A stretch of 64,000 nt of DNA from Colius striatus (lineage: Eukaryota; Chordata; Aves; Coliiformes; Coliidae). This document shows positions 52,063 to 62,825 of the stretch, in pieces (position 1 is the stretch's first letter; every line of letters starts with the position of its first letter). A program made the translations under genes and the position numbers. The stretch lies in contig NC_084759.1 in NCBI RefSeq assembly GCF_028858725.1, positions 179,271,770 through 179,335,769 of the forward strand, written 5' to 3'. The notes under the pieces were generated by a model, which ran no database searches, had not been told where the DNA came from, and saw nothing but the letters and a program-made list of their open reading frames with translations.

Positions 52063-52248
52063 TCACTGCTGCCCATTCCTTTTCCTTGCATACACGCCAA
52101 GGCAGGCACAGAATCCGATGATGCTAACAGCAAGGCCTAGCAGAAAGGCGATGGTATCTCCTGCGTCCAGAGCTTCAACTACTGGCAGCACCAGCAGCAT
52201 TGAAATGAGGACCAGGAAAAGTTTTGAGGTGTTCTCGGCAGAAGGCAT
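52063..52248 (-). CDS. SMIM30: SMIM30 small integral membrane microprotein, complete
   Basis: A 61-codon frame. The core LLVLPVVEA near residues 18-26 and the tail ACLGVYARKRNGQ at 48-60 match SMIM30 (human LINC00998 product, 59 residues) as I know it. An N-terminal hydrophobic stretch (about 10-24) looks like a signal peptide or anchor ending near VVEA. A second hydrophobic segment (about 33-53) is the membrane span, followed by a short basic cytosol-type tail (ARKRNGQQ). Human SMIM30 is reported as a membrane microprotein of ER/mitochondrial membranes with roles in proliferation signalling and calcium handling. The ATG at 52248 gives the family length; the frame stays open upstream to 52386, but a strong acceptor at 52261-52262 makes that extension intronic. 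Position about 24 kb upstream of GPR85 on the same strand agrees with human synteny. Confidence 0.93.
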   Translation of the reverse strand: MPSAENTSKLFLVLISMLLVLPVVEALDAGDTIAFLLGLAVSIIGFCACLGVYARKRNGQQ

Positions 52249-52260
52249 GCTGATGAGCAG
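52249..52260 (-). other. SMIM30: SMIM30 leader segment after splice acceptor
   Basis: On the minus strand a long pyrimidine tract (CTTTCCACCTCTTCCC and following) ends in GGTCAG at 52261-52263, so the coding exon should begin at 52260, 12 bases before the ATG. A coding exon preceded by a GC-rich non-coding exon fits the human SMIM30 structure. Confidence 0.65.
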
Positions 52261-52552
52261 CTGACCCCAAGGGGAAGTTAAAGAAGGGAAGAGGTGGAAA
52301 GCAGGTACTTCAGTGGTATCTACAAGGAAAATGAAAGGAATGTGACAGGATTTCCCTTCCTTCCCCGCTTGGAACTGTCTTGGCAAAAGCCAATCACTGT
52401 GATGGATACATTACAAATATCTGTGCGGGAATTGAGAAATTTAGGTTTTATCTGCACAATTACAAAAGTTGAGTGACTTACTATCATGAGATAGCCATGG
52501 GTTTGCTATTTTGCTATGCAACTCTGTAGAAACTAATCTTTTAGAGTCTTAC
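52261..52552 (-). other. SMIM30: Probable SMIM30 intron
   Basis: Bounded by the acceptor above and by a consensus-like minus-strand donor (TTG|GTAAGACT, GT at 52551-52552), giving a 292-base intron. A weaker alternative donor, GAG|GTGAGG at 53124-53125, would give an intron of about 865 bases with the first exon wholly inside the CpG island. The choice needs transcript data. Confidence 0.5.
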
Positions 52553-52589
52553 CAAGACACGAAGTTAGAATAGGCTCTCCTGCCCGCAG

Positions 52590-53500
52590 CCATCAGTGCC
52601 TGCTCACTTCATGCAGTGCCACAGAGGCCTTTTTCGCCAGGTGCTCACGCCTGGGCAGCTGCTGCACACCACTGACCCACGCCGCCTGGTCGGGGCACCC
52701 CCAGGGTCCCTGCACACCCACACCGGCAAGGATGTGGCTGTGCCTGTCTGTATCCGCCCGTCGTCCCCCCCCCGTACTGCGGACAACGATCCTCCCCCTT
52801 TCCTCCAGCCTCTGAAGGGTCCGTCCCGGCGCACGCCGGCGGCAACGAGGCCACCCCGCAGAGTGCCTCACTCCCGGGCTACACACGAGTAAACACTGCA
52901 CCCTCTGTACCCCACGGTGGCCGACGCCGCCGGGGCCACCCGCAACAGGCGGCTTTTCCGGTCCTCGCCTTCCTCGGGGCGGCTGCGGAGCGAGGCGGCC
53001 CCGCTCGCCCGCACCTCGTCCTGTCGCGCCCCAGCGCCCGTCGGCGGCAGCGGGCGGGCCGCGCCTCGGGCAGCGCCCGCGCAGGCCCTGCCCGCATGCC
53101 GCCCCTCACTCCCTCCCTCCCTCACCTCCAGCCACCGGCTCCGCGCTGGGCCGGCCCTGCTCCGCTTCGCGCCGCACTGCCCGGCAGGGCCCTCAGCTGC
53201 GTGGGCAGCGAGCCCGCTCCGCCGCACCGCGCTCCCACAGCCCGCCGGCGGCCATGACAGGAAGGGGCGGTGGCGCGGCCGGGGCGGGTGTGACCTGGCC
53301 GGGCCGCCTCCGTCTGCCGGCGCGCGTCGCCGAGGGGTCGCAGGCCCAGCAGCGGCTCGAGGCGGCTGGGTCCTGCGCGCCCGGGGTTCCCCGTCCAGGG
53401 ACCAGCAGTCTCCTCGGAGAGCGGCTTCCAGCCAGCGCCGTGCGGGGCCTGGCCGCCCTGTGCCGAGCCTCGGCCCGACGAGCAGAGAGCATGGGCCGCA
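52590..53500. promoter_or_regulatory. CpG island promoter of SMIM30
   Basis: Sharp block of about 0.9 kb of GC- and CpG-rich DNA directly upstream of the SMIM30 coding exon on the minus strand, flanked on both sides by AT-rich sequence. This is the expected form of a housekeeping-type promoter. Overlapping open frames on both strands (for example 52917-53528 plus, 52868-53227 minus) are Ala/Arg/Pro-rich and look like composition artefacts. A divergent transcript toward the right is possible. Confidence 0.8.
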
Positions 53501-55970
53501 CGTACACGCAGCTGGTTTATGGAAATAAAAGTGTAAACATACACCGGCGTGGCTGGTTGTCTGCGCCTTTCTCTAAAAGTATGCAGCAGGAGTTACCTTG
53601 AGTTGGACTACGGGCAGTGCCTGCTTCATTCTAGATATTCTTGTGCGGCAGCGATAGTGAGTAGCAGTCGGTGCCTTCGTGCTGACTCCGAGCATCGGCA
53701 CAGTTTTATCGTGTGAAGAGCAGCACGGTGCCAATAAAATATAAGAGAAATGGTGTTAGCTAATGACTTGAGGTCACCCCTTTGGACTGGTTTTAAGTGT
53801 ACCCTGATTTTTATTTTATTTCTGCTTTGGACAAAGCTGCTTGTAGAAATATTCAGTTGCACTGTTCTGCTACATAGAAGAGGGTTAAAATGTCCTTGTA
53901 AATGCTGCAGGAGGTAACTTGCCAGCTCCTAGCCAGAGCTCACTTGTTATTTTACATGCTTAAGTTTGGATAAAAGACCTGTAAGCAAGTACTGTAGATT
54001 CAAAGTATGTGTGTCTTTGGAACACCCACAGAAATAACCAGGAAGAAACTGTGCAAATCTAATGGCAAACTTAACCTAGAATTTGTAATCGTGACTTCAG
54101 GCATGAATTCATGACAACTCATCTTCTCCCAATGTTTCCCTTGGCTTGTGCAAGAAAAGAACTTTGGTGAAAAAAACATTTTCTAATGAGCTGCTGAAAA
54201 AACAGTGGATATACAGTTGAATTGTTCAACAAACATAGTGCTTTGTCTCTGCCTCACAGTTTCACTGTAATTGCCCTTGACCATCCATTATTTATGCTTA
54301 TAGGAGCTTTGTAAGCCTGAGCGGGATGTTGCTATTGTGCTGACTTTCCTTCCTTCCTTCCTTCCTTCCTTCCTTCCTGGCCTTATTTTCTCTGTCTGTA
54401 TGGATCTAGCAGCTCTCAGTTGTGTTGGATGATAAATTTCCAGGGGTAAGGACCAGTCTTTTTGCTCTCTCTTTATAACAAGCAACATGAAAGCATCTTC
54501 TTTATAAGCAGAAGTGTGTAGACTCTGTGATGTTAGAAACGATAACAAATATCAGTGTAACTGATAAGCATTCCTTTTATTTATGAAAAACCTGTTTCAG
54601 TTTTTCTAATCTTTAAATACTTGATGCCTCATGTTCAGTTCTGAAGGCATTTTCTCAAGAAGCTGATGCCAGACAGACTTGCTGGAGAAAAACCCTGAAA
54701 GTGCTGAGAAGGTTGTCATGGCATGGAGGAGAGTAGTGCTATGATGCCTGTTTCATTCCATAATGAGTCAGATGAATCGTCACCTCTACAGAACCCGAAG
54801 AGTGGTGATTTGAAATGCAGGGGGTAGGTTTCATCTTAATCACTGCTGTCTTCTCAGAGAGTGAGCTTTGCAGTCTGGCCCTTTTAGTTCTCTGCTTGCT
54901 TATTTACTGCATCCTTCACTCTTTGCCAGGTAAATGCTACACTGCTCTGCAATGTCAACAAATATTTAAATCATCCCTGTAAATTTAAGTACTGTATTTG
55001 CTGTTGTCACTACTTGCAAACCAACATTTTCCGTAGTTACTACTCACTCTCACAAAACCGATCCACAGGCTGGGTGACCAATGACTTTCAAGTCTATATT
55101 TTATAACTAGAAATGTCAGTACGAAAGAGTTATGGCATCTTTGGACTCAGTATTCTGAAAGTGAAGAATGTCAAATCCAAGGAAATACTCAACATACTCA
55201 TCTTACCATCTCTAAACAGGTGTACTACTTTGCAGGTAGCTGAAATGACATGGAGAAGTACAGTAAGGATGTGGAAAGTGTTGACTGAGAGATAAATAAT
55301 TTATCAGTAATATGGAAGCGCCATAGAGAGCTAGAAAGCAGTGCCATTTGAGGATATTTCTTTGTCTTATTAGCTCTTTCAATGCCATTGCTTTTCATAG
55401 CTTTGGCTTCAGAAACTAGTGCTTTGGAAAAAAGCCAACAAAATCTAAACAGTGAAGCAGGCTCTATCGGGTTTTGTGCTGTCTGTACAGCAGAGAAATG
55501 TGTATTCAGCTTCAAGCTCTGCCATCAACTTCCTGCATCACCTCAGGCAAATCTTCCTTTTGACCTATCACTGCTTTGATTGCTTAGCTCAAGCTATTAT
55601 GTAACTAATAGTCAAAGGAAAGACAGAGAATTCCCAGAGCTGACAAGCTAAAGCTTTGTAAATTTTGAGCACAAGGCTAAGAAGGTATACATGAGACTGG
55701 AAAATGAAAATAAAGTGCACTTTCTGGAGGGGAAAAAGTTATTAGCTAATCAGCAGAGCAAGGCTACAGCCTGAAGGGGCATATTTGGGGATTTTTGCCC
55801 TTCTACTTGGTTCATCTTCTTTTGAGACTAATTTATGTATTGTGTGACCACAGTGATCTGATCAATTTTTGGACTTTAGTTATACTGCTGTAATGAGAAA
55901 TGCTAACTCCGATTACTGATAAGACATTGACTAGGGGCAATGATTATCACTTCAACATGTTCACCCTTGA
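53501..55970. other. Intergenic, upstream of SMIM30
   Basis: Returns to AT-rich composition right after the CpG island. It contains the short CTTC tract at 54345. No gene seen. Confidence 0.6.
54345..54378. repeat. (CTTC)n microsatellite
   Basis: About eight pure CTTC units, the same motif and strand as the longer tract at 31603. It creates a short GRKEGRKEGRK-type frame on the minus strand that is not a gene. Confidence 0.95.
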
Positions 55971-55975
55971 GCTAC

Positions 55976-57148
55976 TGTGGTGGTTTAGCCCGATGTCCAC
56001 TCAGTCATAAAATCACTCCTCCTCCTAAACTAGACAAGAGAGAGAAATACAACAAACAGCTTGTGAGTTGAGATAAGGACGGAGAGATCACTCGGCAATT
56101 AGCGTCACGGGCAAAACAAACTCAACTTAGGGAGAAAAAGGTTTGATTTATTAAAGGAACAATAAGAACAAGAAGATGAGAAATAAAACTGAATCTTAAA
56201 ACACCTCCCCCCACTCCTTCTCTTCCCAGGACTGCCTTTCCTTCCCCACCCCGCAGCAGCACAGGGGATGGGGAATGGGTGTTGCAGTCAGTTCATTACA
56301 GATGGACTTTGCCACTGCTTCTTCTCAGGGGTAGGCGTCCTCACACTTCCCACTCCTACACTGTGGGTCCTTTCCACGGGAGACAGTCTCTCATGAATGT
56401 CTCCAATGTGGGTCCTCCCTTGGGCTGCAGCTCCTCACAAACTGCTCCAGCATGGGTCCTTCCCACGGGGGCAGCTCCTCACACACTGCTCCAATGTGGG
56501 TCATCCACTGGGAGAACAGTCCTTCAGGGACAGACTGCTCCAGCCTGGGTCCCTCACAGGATCACAAGTCCTGACAGCAAACCTGCTCTGGCGTGGGCAC
56601 CTCCCTCACGAACAACCAGGACTTGCCAGGAACTTGCTTTAGGGTGAACTTCTTATGGAGTCATGGCCTCCTTCAGGCATCCACCTGCTCTGGTGTGGGC
56701 CCCTCCACAAGCTGTGAGTGGGTCTCTGCTTCCCATTGGTCCTCTATGGACTGCAGGGATACAACCTGCTTCACCATGGTCCTCACCACATATCAAAGGG
56801 GAGCCTTTTCAGTGCCTAAGACCCTTCCTCCCCCTCCTTCTCCACTGATGTTGGTATCTGTGGAGATGTTTTCACAGTCTTACTCCCTGTTGCTGCTGCA
56901 GTTTTGAAGCTGCACAACAACTTCTCCTTCTCAAATACGTTATTCACAGAGGCATTACCTCCATCTCTAATTGGCCAGGCCTGGGTCAGGTGCAGGGTCC
57001 AGCTTAAAATTGACTGGCCCTAACCGTGTCATTAAGTATCACCAGGGAAAAGTAGCTGTAGTGGTTTTGCCTGGGCCAGGGTTTTCGGTAGCAGGGGGGC
57101 TACAGGGCTGGCTTCTTTAAACAAAAATAAATGCCAGAAGCTATGTCC
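55976..57148 (-). mobile_element. Solo LTR, minus orientation, with one end inverted
   Basis: The left boundary is the LTR 3' end (TGTGGTGGTTTAGCCC on plus) preceded by GCTAC at 55971-55975. The minus strand carries an AATAAA signal (plus TTTATT at 56147-56152). Tandem blocks containing CTGCTCCAGCATGGGTCC-like units run about 56380-56720. The LTR reads minus up to about 57030. The LTR 5' end (TGTAGTGGTTTTGCC at 57057) then appears in the opposite orientation and continues to about 57148, preceded by GTAGC (57052-57056), the reverse complement of the left flank. Same broad family as the copy at 32997. Frames inside (for example 56279-56647) are non-genic. Confidence 0.8.
56380..56720. repeat. 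Internal tandem-like blocks of the LTR
   Basis: Recurring CTGCTCCARYRTGGGTCC-type units (for example near 56441, 56489 and 56539), spaced roughly 45-55 bases apart, are a feature of this LTR family. They also appear, more worn, in the copy at 32997-33982. Confidence 0.6.
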
Positions 57149-59786
57149 TCATCTCTTCACTGCACTCACAGATCTACATCTTTTTTTTCTTTCCCCTACA
57201 AAAACCATGACTCGCTTTATTTGAGCTTCACTGGGTGCTTCTTTCTTTGAGAAAACAGATTCTACCACAACTACCACATTTGCTTCTGCAGAAAAAGCAA
57301 AGATAAAATAGAGCATGAATTACTTTCTGTCATTAACCTTTTCCACATTCACTTCTCAGTCTGCTGTCACACAAATGTTTTCATCCTTTCTATTCTTTCT
57401 GCTCTCATTATCCCCTCCTATCTCCTTCCTATCATGTGTGTCTCATTCATCCTGCCTTCTTTTTTCCCTTCTCTTTCTCAAAGTCCTTATAAGTTTCCTC
57501 TCAAATAAATGTAGGTAGTCATAGACCTCCCCTGTCATGAAAACACTGGTTGGATTCCCTTCCTGTAATGATTAGTTAATCTCTTTTGTTTGTGTCATCT
57601 CTAACCTCTCCCAACATGCTGTCCAAAACTGCTCTAATTACATCCTACATCTCCAGTATGGCTCATTCCTTCCTCCATCAGCTGGAGCTGCTCATGTTGG
57701 TGTATCTATTTAGCATCTCAGACATGAAGGCCCGTGTGTCATCATTCTGTCTTTGACTGATGGACTGCTTTCAAAACTCTCATTCCTTTTCACAAATCCA
57801 GTAATAACTTAAAAAAAAGTCTCAAAAAAATTCCAAACTTTCCCAATTCTCTGCTTCTTGACTCTTTAGTGCTGAGTCCTCTTTTTCTGCTGCTGAGATT
57901 GTGCTGGGCTTCCATCTGTATTTTTTCTTCTGGAGTCTCTAGACATTGTCCCTGTCTACCATTTATCAACAAATATGGCCTTGAATACCATCCTTAACTC
58001 TTTTTATTCCTACTTGATGGTGTTGGGGTTTTACTGCAAATAGCACAGCAGCTCCTAGGCCTACCAGTTCTCTTCTGACTTTGTGACCTGAAGTCATGTC
58101 CTGACAATTATTCTCATCTCTTGCTGTGATCCTGCGGCTTTGTTTATTCAAAGTGCTGCTGCAAAGGGGCCTCTCTCTGGTTCATCGTTTTTACTGTATT
58201 TCCTCAATTTCTAATCTCCTGATGTTACACTTCCTCTTTTGCTGAACCAAAGACAATTTTCTTCTCACTCCTAGAAGGTCTTTGCAGAATAATCTTCCTT
58301 AATACTAGCTTATCCTATTGCCATGTCAGGAGGTTAACTTCTACCTTTCTTTTGTCACCCCTGGCAGACTCCTTTTGATCCCTCAGAGAAGAAAGGTTAC
58401 TTCTTTCTGAGAGCATGGAAAGGCTTACAGACAGAATTGCACCACTTTTTGATAGAAAAATCTTTCCTTTGGTACCACATGCTTCCTGCTGTCCTTTATA
58501 CAGACATGAAAATGAAAGATTAAATCGCCCAGTGGTTCCTTTTCCCTCAGTCCTTTTCTCCTTTAGTCTGGCAGGGGATCTCCTGTGCCCACTGGAATCT
58601 CTTTGAGTTCTCTTGCCAGCACTTCAGAGATGTCTCTGTGCAGCTCTGGCTGGAGCAGAGAGGCATGGAGGCAGCTGCCAGCCCTTCAGAAAAAAAAGCT
58701 CTGGAGTTGGTGCTGGCAGGAAGCAGAAGCAGCAAAACCGCAGGAGTGAGAGCAGAGCATGCCAGCCAGAGCTGAACACCCACTGAGCGGCTTCCCCACT
58801 GAACTTTACAGGGGAAAGAGAGAGCTACCCTTCAGTAACCAAATATCTGGGGCTTCCCTGACATTATTGCCAGCACTGTCATGCTGTTTCTGAATTATGA
58901 GGAGCAGGCTCCTGGGGTTATAATAAAGCATAATAAAGTAGAGGTAGATATCAACTGGAATGATGCATCCAAACTCCCTCCAGCTTTGAGGAAGGGAAAT
59001 CAAAATCCAGTCTTCTTAAATCCAGTCTTAAATCTTTGTGCTAGTGTAAGCTATTGAGATGTTCTCACGTTATTCATCGGTATTTTCACAGGGAGGTTGA
59101 ATATTTTTTGGTTCTTTTTGAGAAAAATAAATTATTGTACAATGTTAGTAAGGAAAATGTATACAGCACAAGCAGTTGAGCTTCAGAGGGCCTGGCCATG
59201 CCACTTTTATTAGTATCGAATGGTAAGCAAAAGAAGATACTACTCAAAACAAAAATGACAGAATAAGATTTAAAGGAGCAATAGTACGTGCCATCTACAC
59301 ATTGCTTTGTATTCTACATTTTTTCCCCCAAGCTATGCTGTCAATGCTTCTATATTCTCCAAATTTTACACCAATCTGAGAAGCAAAGAGACTTTGGAGT
59401 AATTTATGCACCCCTTGACAGCTGTTCAAGTTATCATACTCTCATTAAATGCTCTGTGGTTCTGGGGCACTAATTAGAACATGCTTTCATATAGTGCTTG
59501 CAATGGAGTCTTAAAAAGCCAGCTCAGTATTTCTGTTCATCAGCTTAGCCCATGCTCTAGAGAACTTTTTGGACTGACTCATATCTTTCAGAACCCTTTT
59601 GTCAGGGTCCAGTGTCAATCTCCTGGGCAGGGACCATGCTGCATTTATGGACCATGCATAAAGGGTGAACAGCCCTGCCACAGGATGAGCAAGAGGCTGA
59701 GATGACTATAGGTTTTTATGGAAGTATATCTGATGCAAGAAGCAGTTAAATTTGTACAAGAATTAAAAAAAGGAAAGGAAAACAGA
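57149..59786. other. Intergenic, pyrimidine-rich on plus in the left half
   Basis: From about 57170 to 58400 the plus strand is markedly CT-rich, similar in texture to 16920-17700. This could be an ancient dispersed repeat in minus orientation, but I cannot identify it. No gene seen. Confidence 0.5.
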
Positions 59787-60388
59787 AATCCTGGTTTCCT
59801 CTGGGAGAGAGTTCACTTTTCTTCCTAGTAGCTGGTACAGTACTGTGCTTTGGATTTAGTGTGAGAATAAAGTTGATAATACACTGATGTTTCAGTTGCT
59901 GCTAGGTAGTGCTTACCCTAAGTGAAGGATTTTCCGCTTTCCCAGAATGTGCCAGTAAACAGGTGCACAAGAAGCTGGGAGGGAGCATGGCCAGGACTGC
60001 TGACCCAGACTAGCCAAAGGGCTATTCCATACCACAGAACATCATGCCCAGTGTATAAACTGAGGCAAGCTGGTGAGGAGGGCTGGATTACTGCTAGAAC
60101 ATTGTGCAGGGGCAGTAAGCAACTACCACTGTGCAATCATATTTTTTCTTGGGTTTTATTTCTCTCTCTTTCTAAAAATAGTCTTTTTAATGACAATTAT
60201 TATTTAAGTAATTATTATTGTTACTATTATAGTATTTTATTTATTTTTAGATATTAAACTGTTCTTATTTCAACCCAAAAGTTTTACTTTTTTTTTTCTC
60301 ATTCTCCTCTTCATCCCATCACAGAACAGAGTGGGATGAGTGAGGGACTGCATGGTGCTTAGTTGCTGGCTGGGGTTAAACCATGACA
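59787..60388 (+). mobile_element. Solo LTR, ERVL-like avian family
   Basis: Starts at a worn TGTCCTGGTTTC-type end (AATCCTGGTTTCCTCTGGGA) and ends GGGGTTAAACCATGACA at 60388. Recognisable interior: TTCTTCCTAGTAGCTGGTAC, CACAAGAAGCTGGGAGGG, CAAAGGGCTATTCCATACCA, a GTATAAACTG TATA-like site near 60053 and ATTAAACTGTTCTTATTTCA near the 3' end. Flanks ACAGA (59782-59786) and ACAGG (60389-60393) match 4 of 5, a probable 5-base target duplication, which fits ERVL-type integration. No internal viral sequence is present. Confidence 0.85.
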
Positions 60389-61446
60389 ACAGGAAAAACC
60401 AAAAAGATCTGAGCCACACAGAGTGAAACTCAGGGTGAGTTGCTAAAGACAAAGAAGAGGATGAAACTAAACTCTTCAAAGGAAAAGTAAGTGTCATAGT
60501 TGCATCTGACTCTGTTGAGAACTAAATAAGAATGTTTCAGTTTGATGTCTTTGTTTTTGAGCTGTTTCTGAGCTTAAATTCTCTGTCTACAGTATTGTCT
60601 CTTTGACATGTATTAGAAATTTCCCGTTACCTTCAGTGAGGCCGTGATTCCACCTGTATCTGAAAAATAGGCTCAATCATTCTTCCCAATATTCCCAAAA
60701 TGTCATAAATTTTATGGTGCATATGCAGTAGTCCAATGGTAGTGTTAAGACCGCAGGAGATACTATAAATAGTTACATTCAAAGTCACTTATCCTAAAAT
60801 CTACATACATTTGTTTGGTAAATGCTAAAGTTCTGCTGTTGCAAGCTAACGAATTGTATTTTATTTTGGGAATGTATTTCCTGTATCTTAGCTTATATTG
60901 ATGATGGAAGGCTCTAAAAATAATGTGTAGAATACAAAGTAAATCTGGATTATTTCAGTGCCAGTCTAAAGGGAAGGGACATAATTCATGAGGGGCACAT
61001 TTAATGAGCCAACTGTCCACTTTCAATAGCCTGCAATTCATTACAGCACTTGGTTATTTGGCTCCCTTTTTATTAGCAAAACAGTTTGAGTTTCACTGTT
61101 GAACTAAATACACAGCTGTTGTTACAAAAGACACTGTGATTCAGAAAAATGTAACTGTTTAATGCCTTTGTGTTTCACAGATCACACAAATTTTTAAAGG
61201 AAAATGCATTTAGCTTCTGTTAACAGTCTGAAAATTCAGGCAGTGAGAAATATAATTCGTCACGTGTAAACTGAGAAATATTGTGGCAAATACATATGGT
61301 TAAAACTGACATATCTGACCTTAATGGCTCCAGTGACCATGGTGATAAAAATCTGAGACACGAGAAATATGGAAGGTACGTATATTTTATGTGTATGTTT
61401 AGGAATAATATGTATGTAAATGCCACCGCCACCACCATAATGTACA
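60389..61446. other. Intergenic, no gene seen
   Basis: AT-rich spacer between the ERVL-like LTR and the long CR1. Nothing recognised. Confidence 0.6.
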
Positions 61447-62825
61447 TAAATCCATGGGCCCCAATGGGATGCCTCTGCAGGTGCTGAGGGAGCTGGCAGA
61501 AGTCATTGCTAGACCACTCTCCATCATCTTCAGTAAGTTGTGGAGAGCAAGAGAGGTGCCTGAGGCCTGGAGGAGAGCAAATGTCACTCCATTCTTCACA
61601 AAGGGCAAGGAGGACCTGAGTAATTATAGACTGGTCAGCCTCACCTCCATCCCTGGAATGGTGATGGAACAACTTATCCTGGGTTGCTGTCTCCAGGCAT
61701 TTGAAGGACAAGAGGGACATTAGGAGCAGTCAACATGGTTTTACCAAAGGGAAGTCATGTTTGACCAACCCGATAGCCTTTTATGAAGATGTAACCAGGT
61801 GGATAGATGGCGGTAGTGCAGTGGATGTGGTTTATCTGGATTCCAGTAAAGCATTTGGCACCATCTCCCACAGCATCCTGGCAGCAAAACTGAGAAGGTA
61901 TGGGCTGGATGATCAGGTAGTGAGGTGGGTTGTGAACTGATTGAAGGGAAGAAGTCAGAAAGTAGTGATCAATGGGGCAGAGTTGGAGGCCTGTATCTAG
62001 TGGAGTCCCTCAGGGGCTGGTTCTGGGACTGGTACTGTTCAATATATTCATTAATGCCCTTGGTGAGGGAACAGAACAAGTTTGCTGATGATACTGAACT
62101 GGGGGCAGTGGCTGACACACCAGAAGGCTGTGCTGCCATTCAATGAGACCTGGACAGGCTGGAGAGTTGGGCAGGGAGAAATCTACTGAAATTCAACAAC
62201 AGCAAGTTTAGTCTTGCATCTGGGAATGAATAACCCCAGGTAACAGTACAGGTTGGGAAATGAACTGTTAGAGGGAAAAGGGAAAGGGACCTGGGGTCAT
62301 CCTGGTGGACAGCAGGATGACCATGAGTTAGCAATGTATCCTTGTGAGCAAGAAGGCCAATGGCATCCTGGGGTATATGAGAAGGGGTGTGGTGTGTAGG
62401 ATGAGAGAGGTTCTCCTCCCCCTCTTCTCTGCCCTGGTGAGACCTCATCTGGAATATTATGTCCAGTTCTGGGCCCCTCAGTTCAAGAAGGACAGGGAGC
62501 TGCTGGAGAGAGTTCAGTGCAGGGCTACAAAAATGATTGAGGGAGTAGAGCATCTCCCTTATGATGGAGGGAGCTGAGGCTCTTCAGCTTGGAGGAGACT
62601 GAGGGGTGACCTCATTAATGTCTACAAATATGTAAAGAGCAAGTGTCAGGAGGATGGAGCCAGGCTCTTCTCAGTGTTGTCCAATGATAGGACAAGGAGC
62701 AATGGTTACAAGCTGGAACATAAGAGGTTCCAAAGAAACATAAGGAAAAACTTCTTCACTTTGAGGGTGAGGGAGCAATGGAACAGGTTGCCAAGATGGA
62801 TTGTTGAGTCTCCTTCTCTTAATCA
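61447..62825 (+). mobile_element. CR1 LINE with degenerate reverse transcriptase
   Basis: Longest CR1 in the window, plus strand, truncated at both ends. It begins in the reverse-transcriptase region (MPLQVLRELAEVIARPLS near 61466) and continues through YLDSSKAFGT (about 61836) and the catalytic FADDTELG (about 62083). It then runs through [15 protein letters not shown] (about 62430) to [14 protein letters not shown] (about 62780-62820). The reading frame jumps between blocks 61454-61723, 61701-61940, 61925-62146 and 62344-62577, so it is inactive. The usual terminal 3' repeat is missing after about 62825. Confidence 0.93.

Noticed and set aside
52917-53528. 203-codon plus-strand frame in the SMIM30 island
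   Set aside because: Same GC artefact: frames of 100-140 codons are open on the opposite strand over the same bases, and the product is low-complexity.
56279-56907. Overlapping Trp/Ser/Pro-rich frames
   Set aside because: They lie inside the solo LTR and follow its tandem blocks; not a host gene.
57057-57148. Independent second LTR in plus orientation
   Set aside because: Less likely than inversion: the five bases before it are the exact reverse complement of the other end's flank, and its right edge stops where the minus-oriented part would resume.
61220-61720. 166-codon minus-strand frame
   Set aside because: Mostly antisense to the CR1 reverse-transcriptase region starting near 61447.
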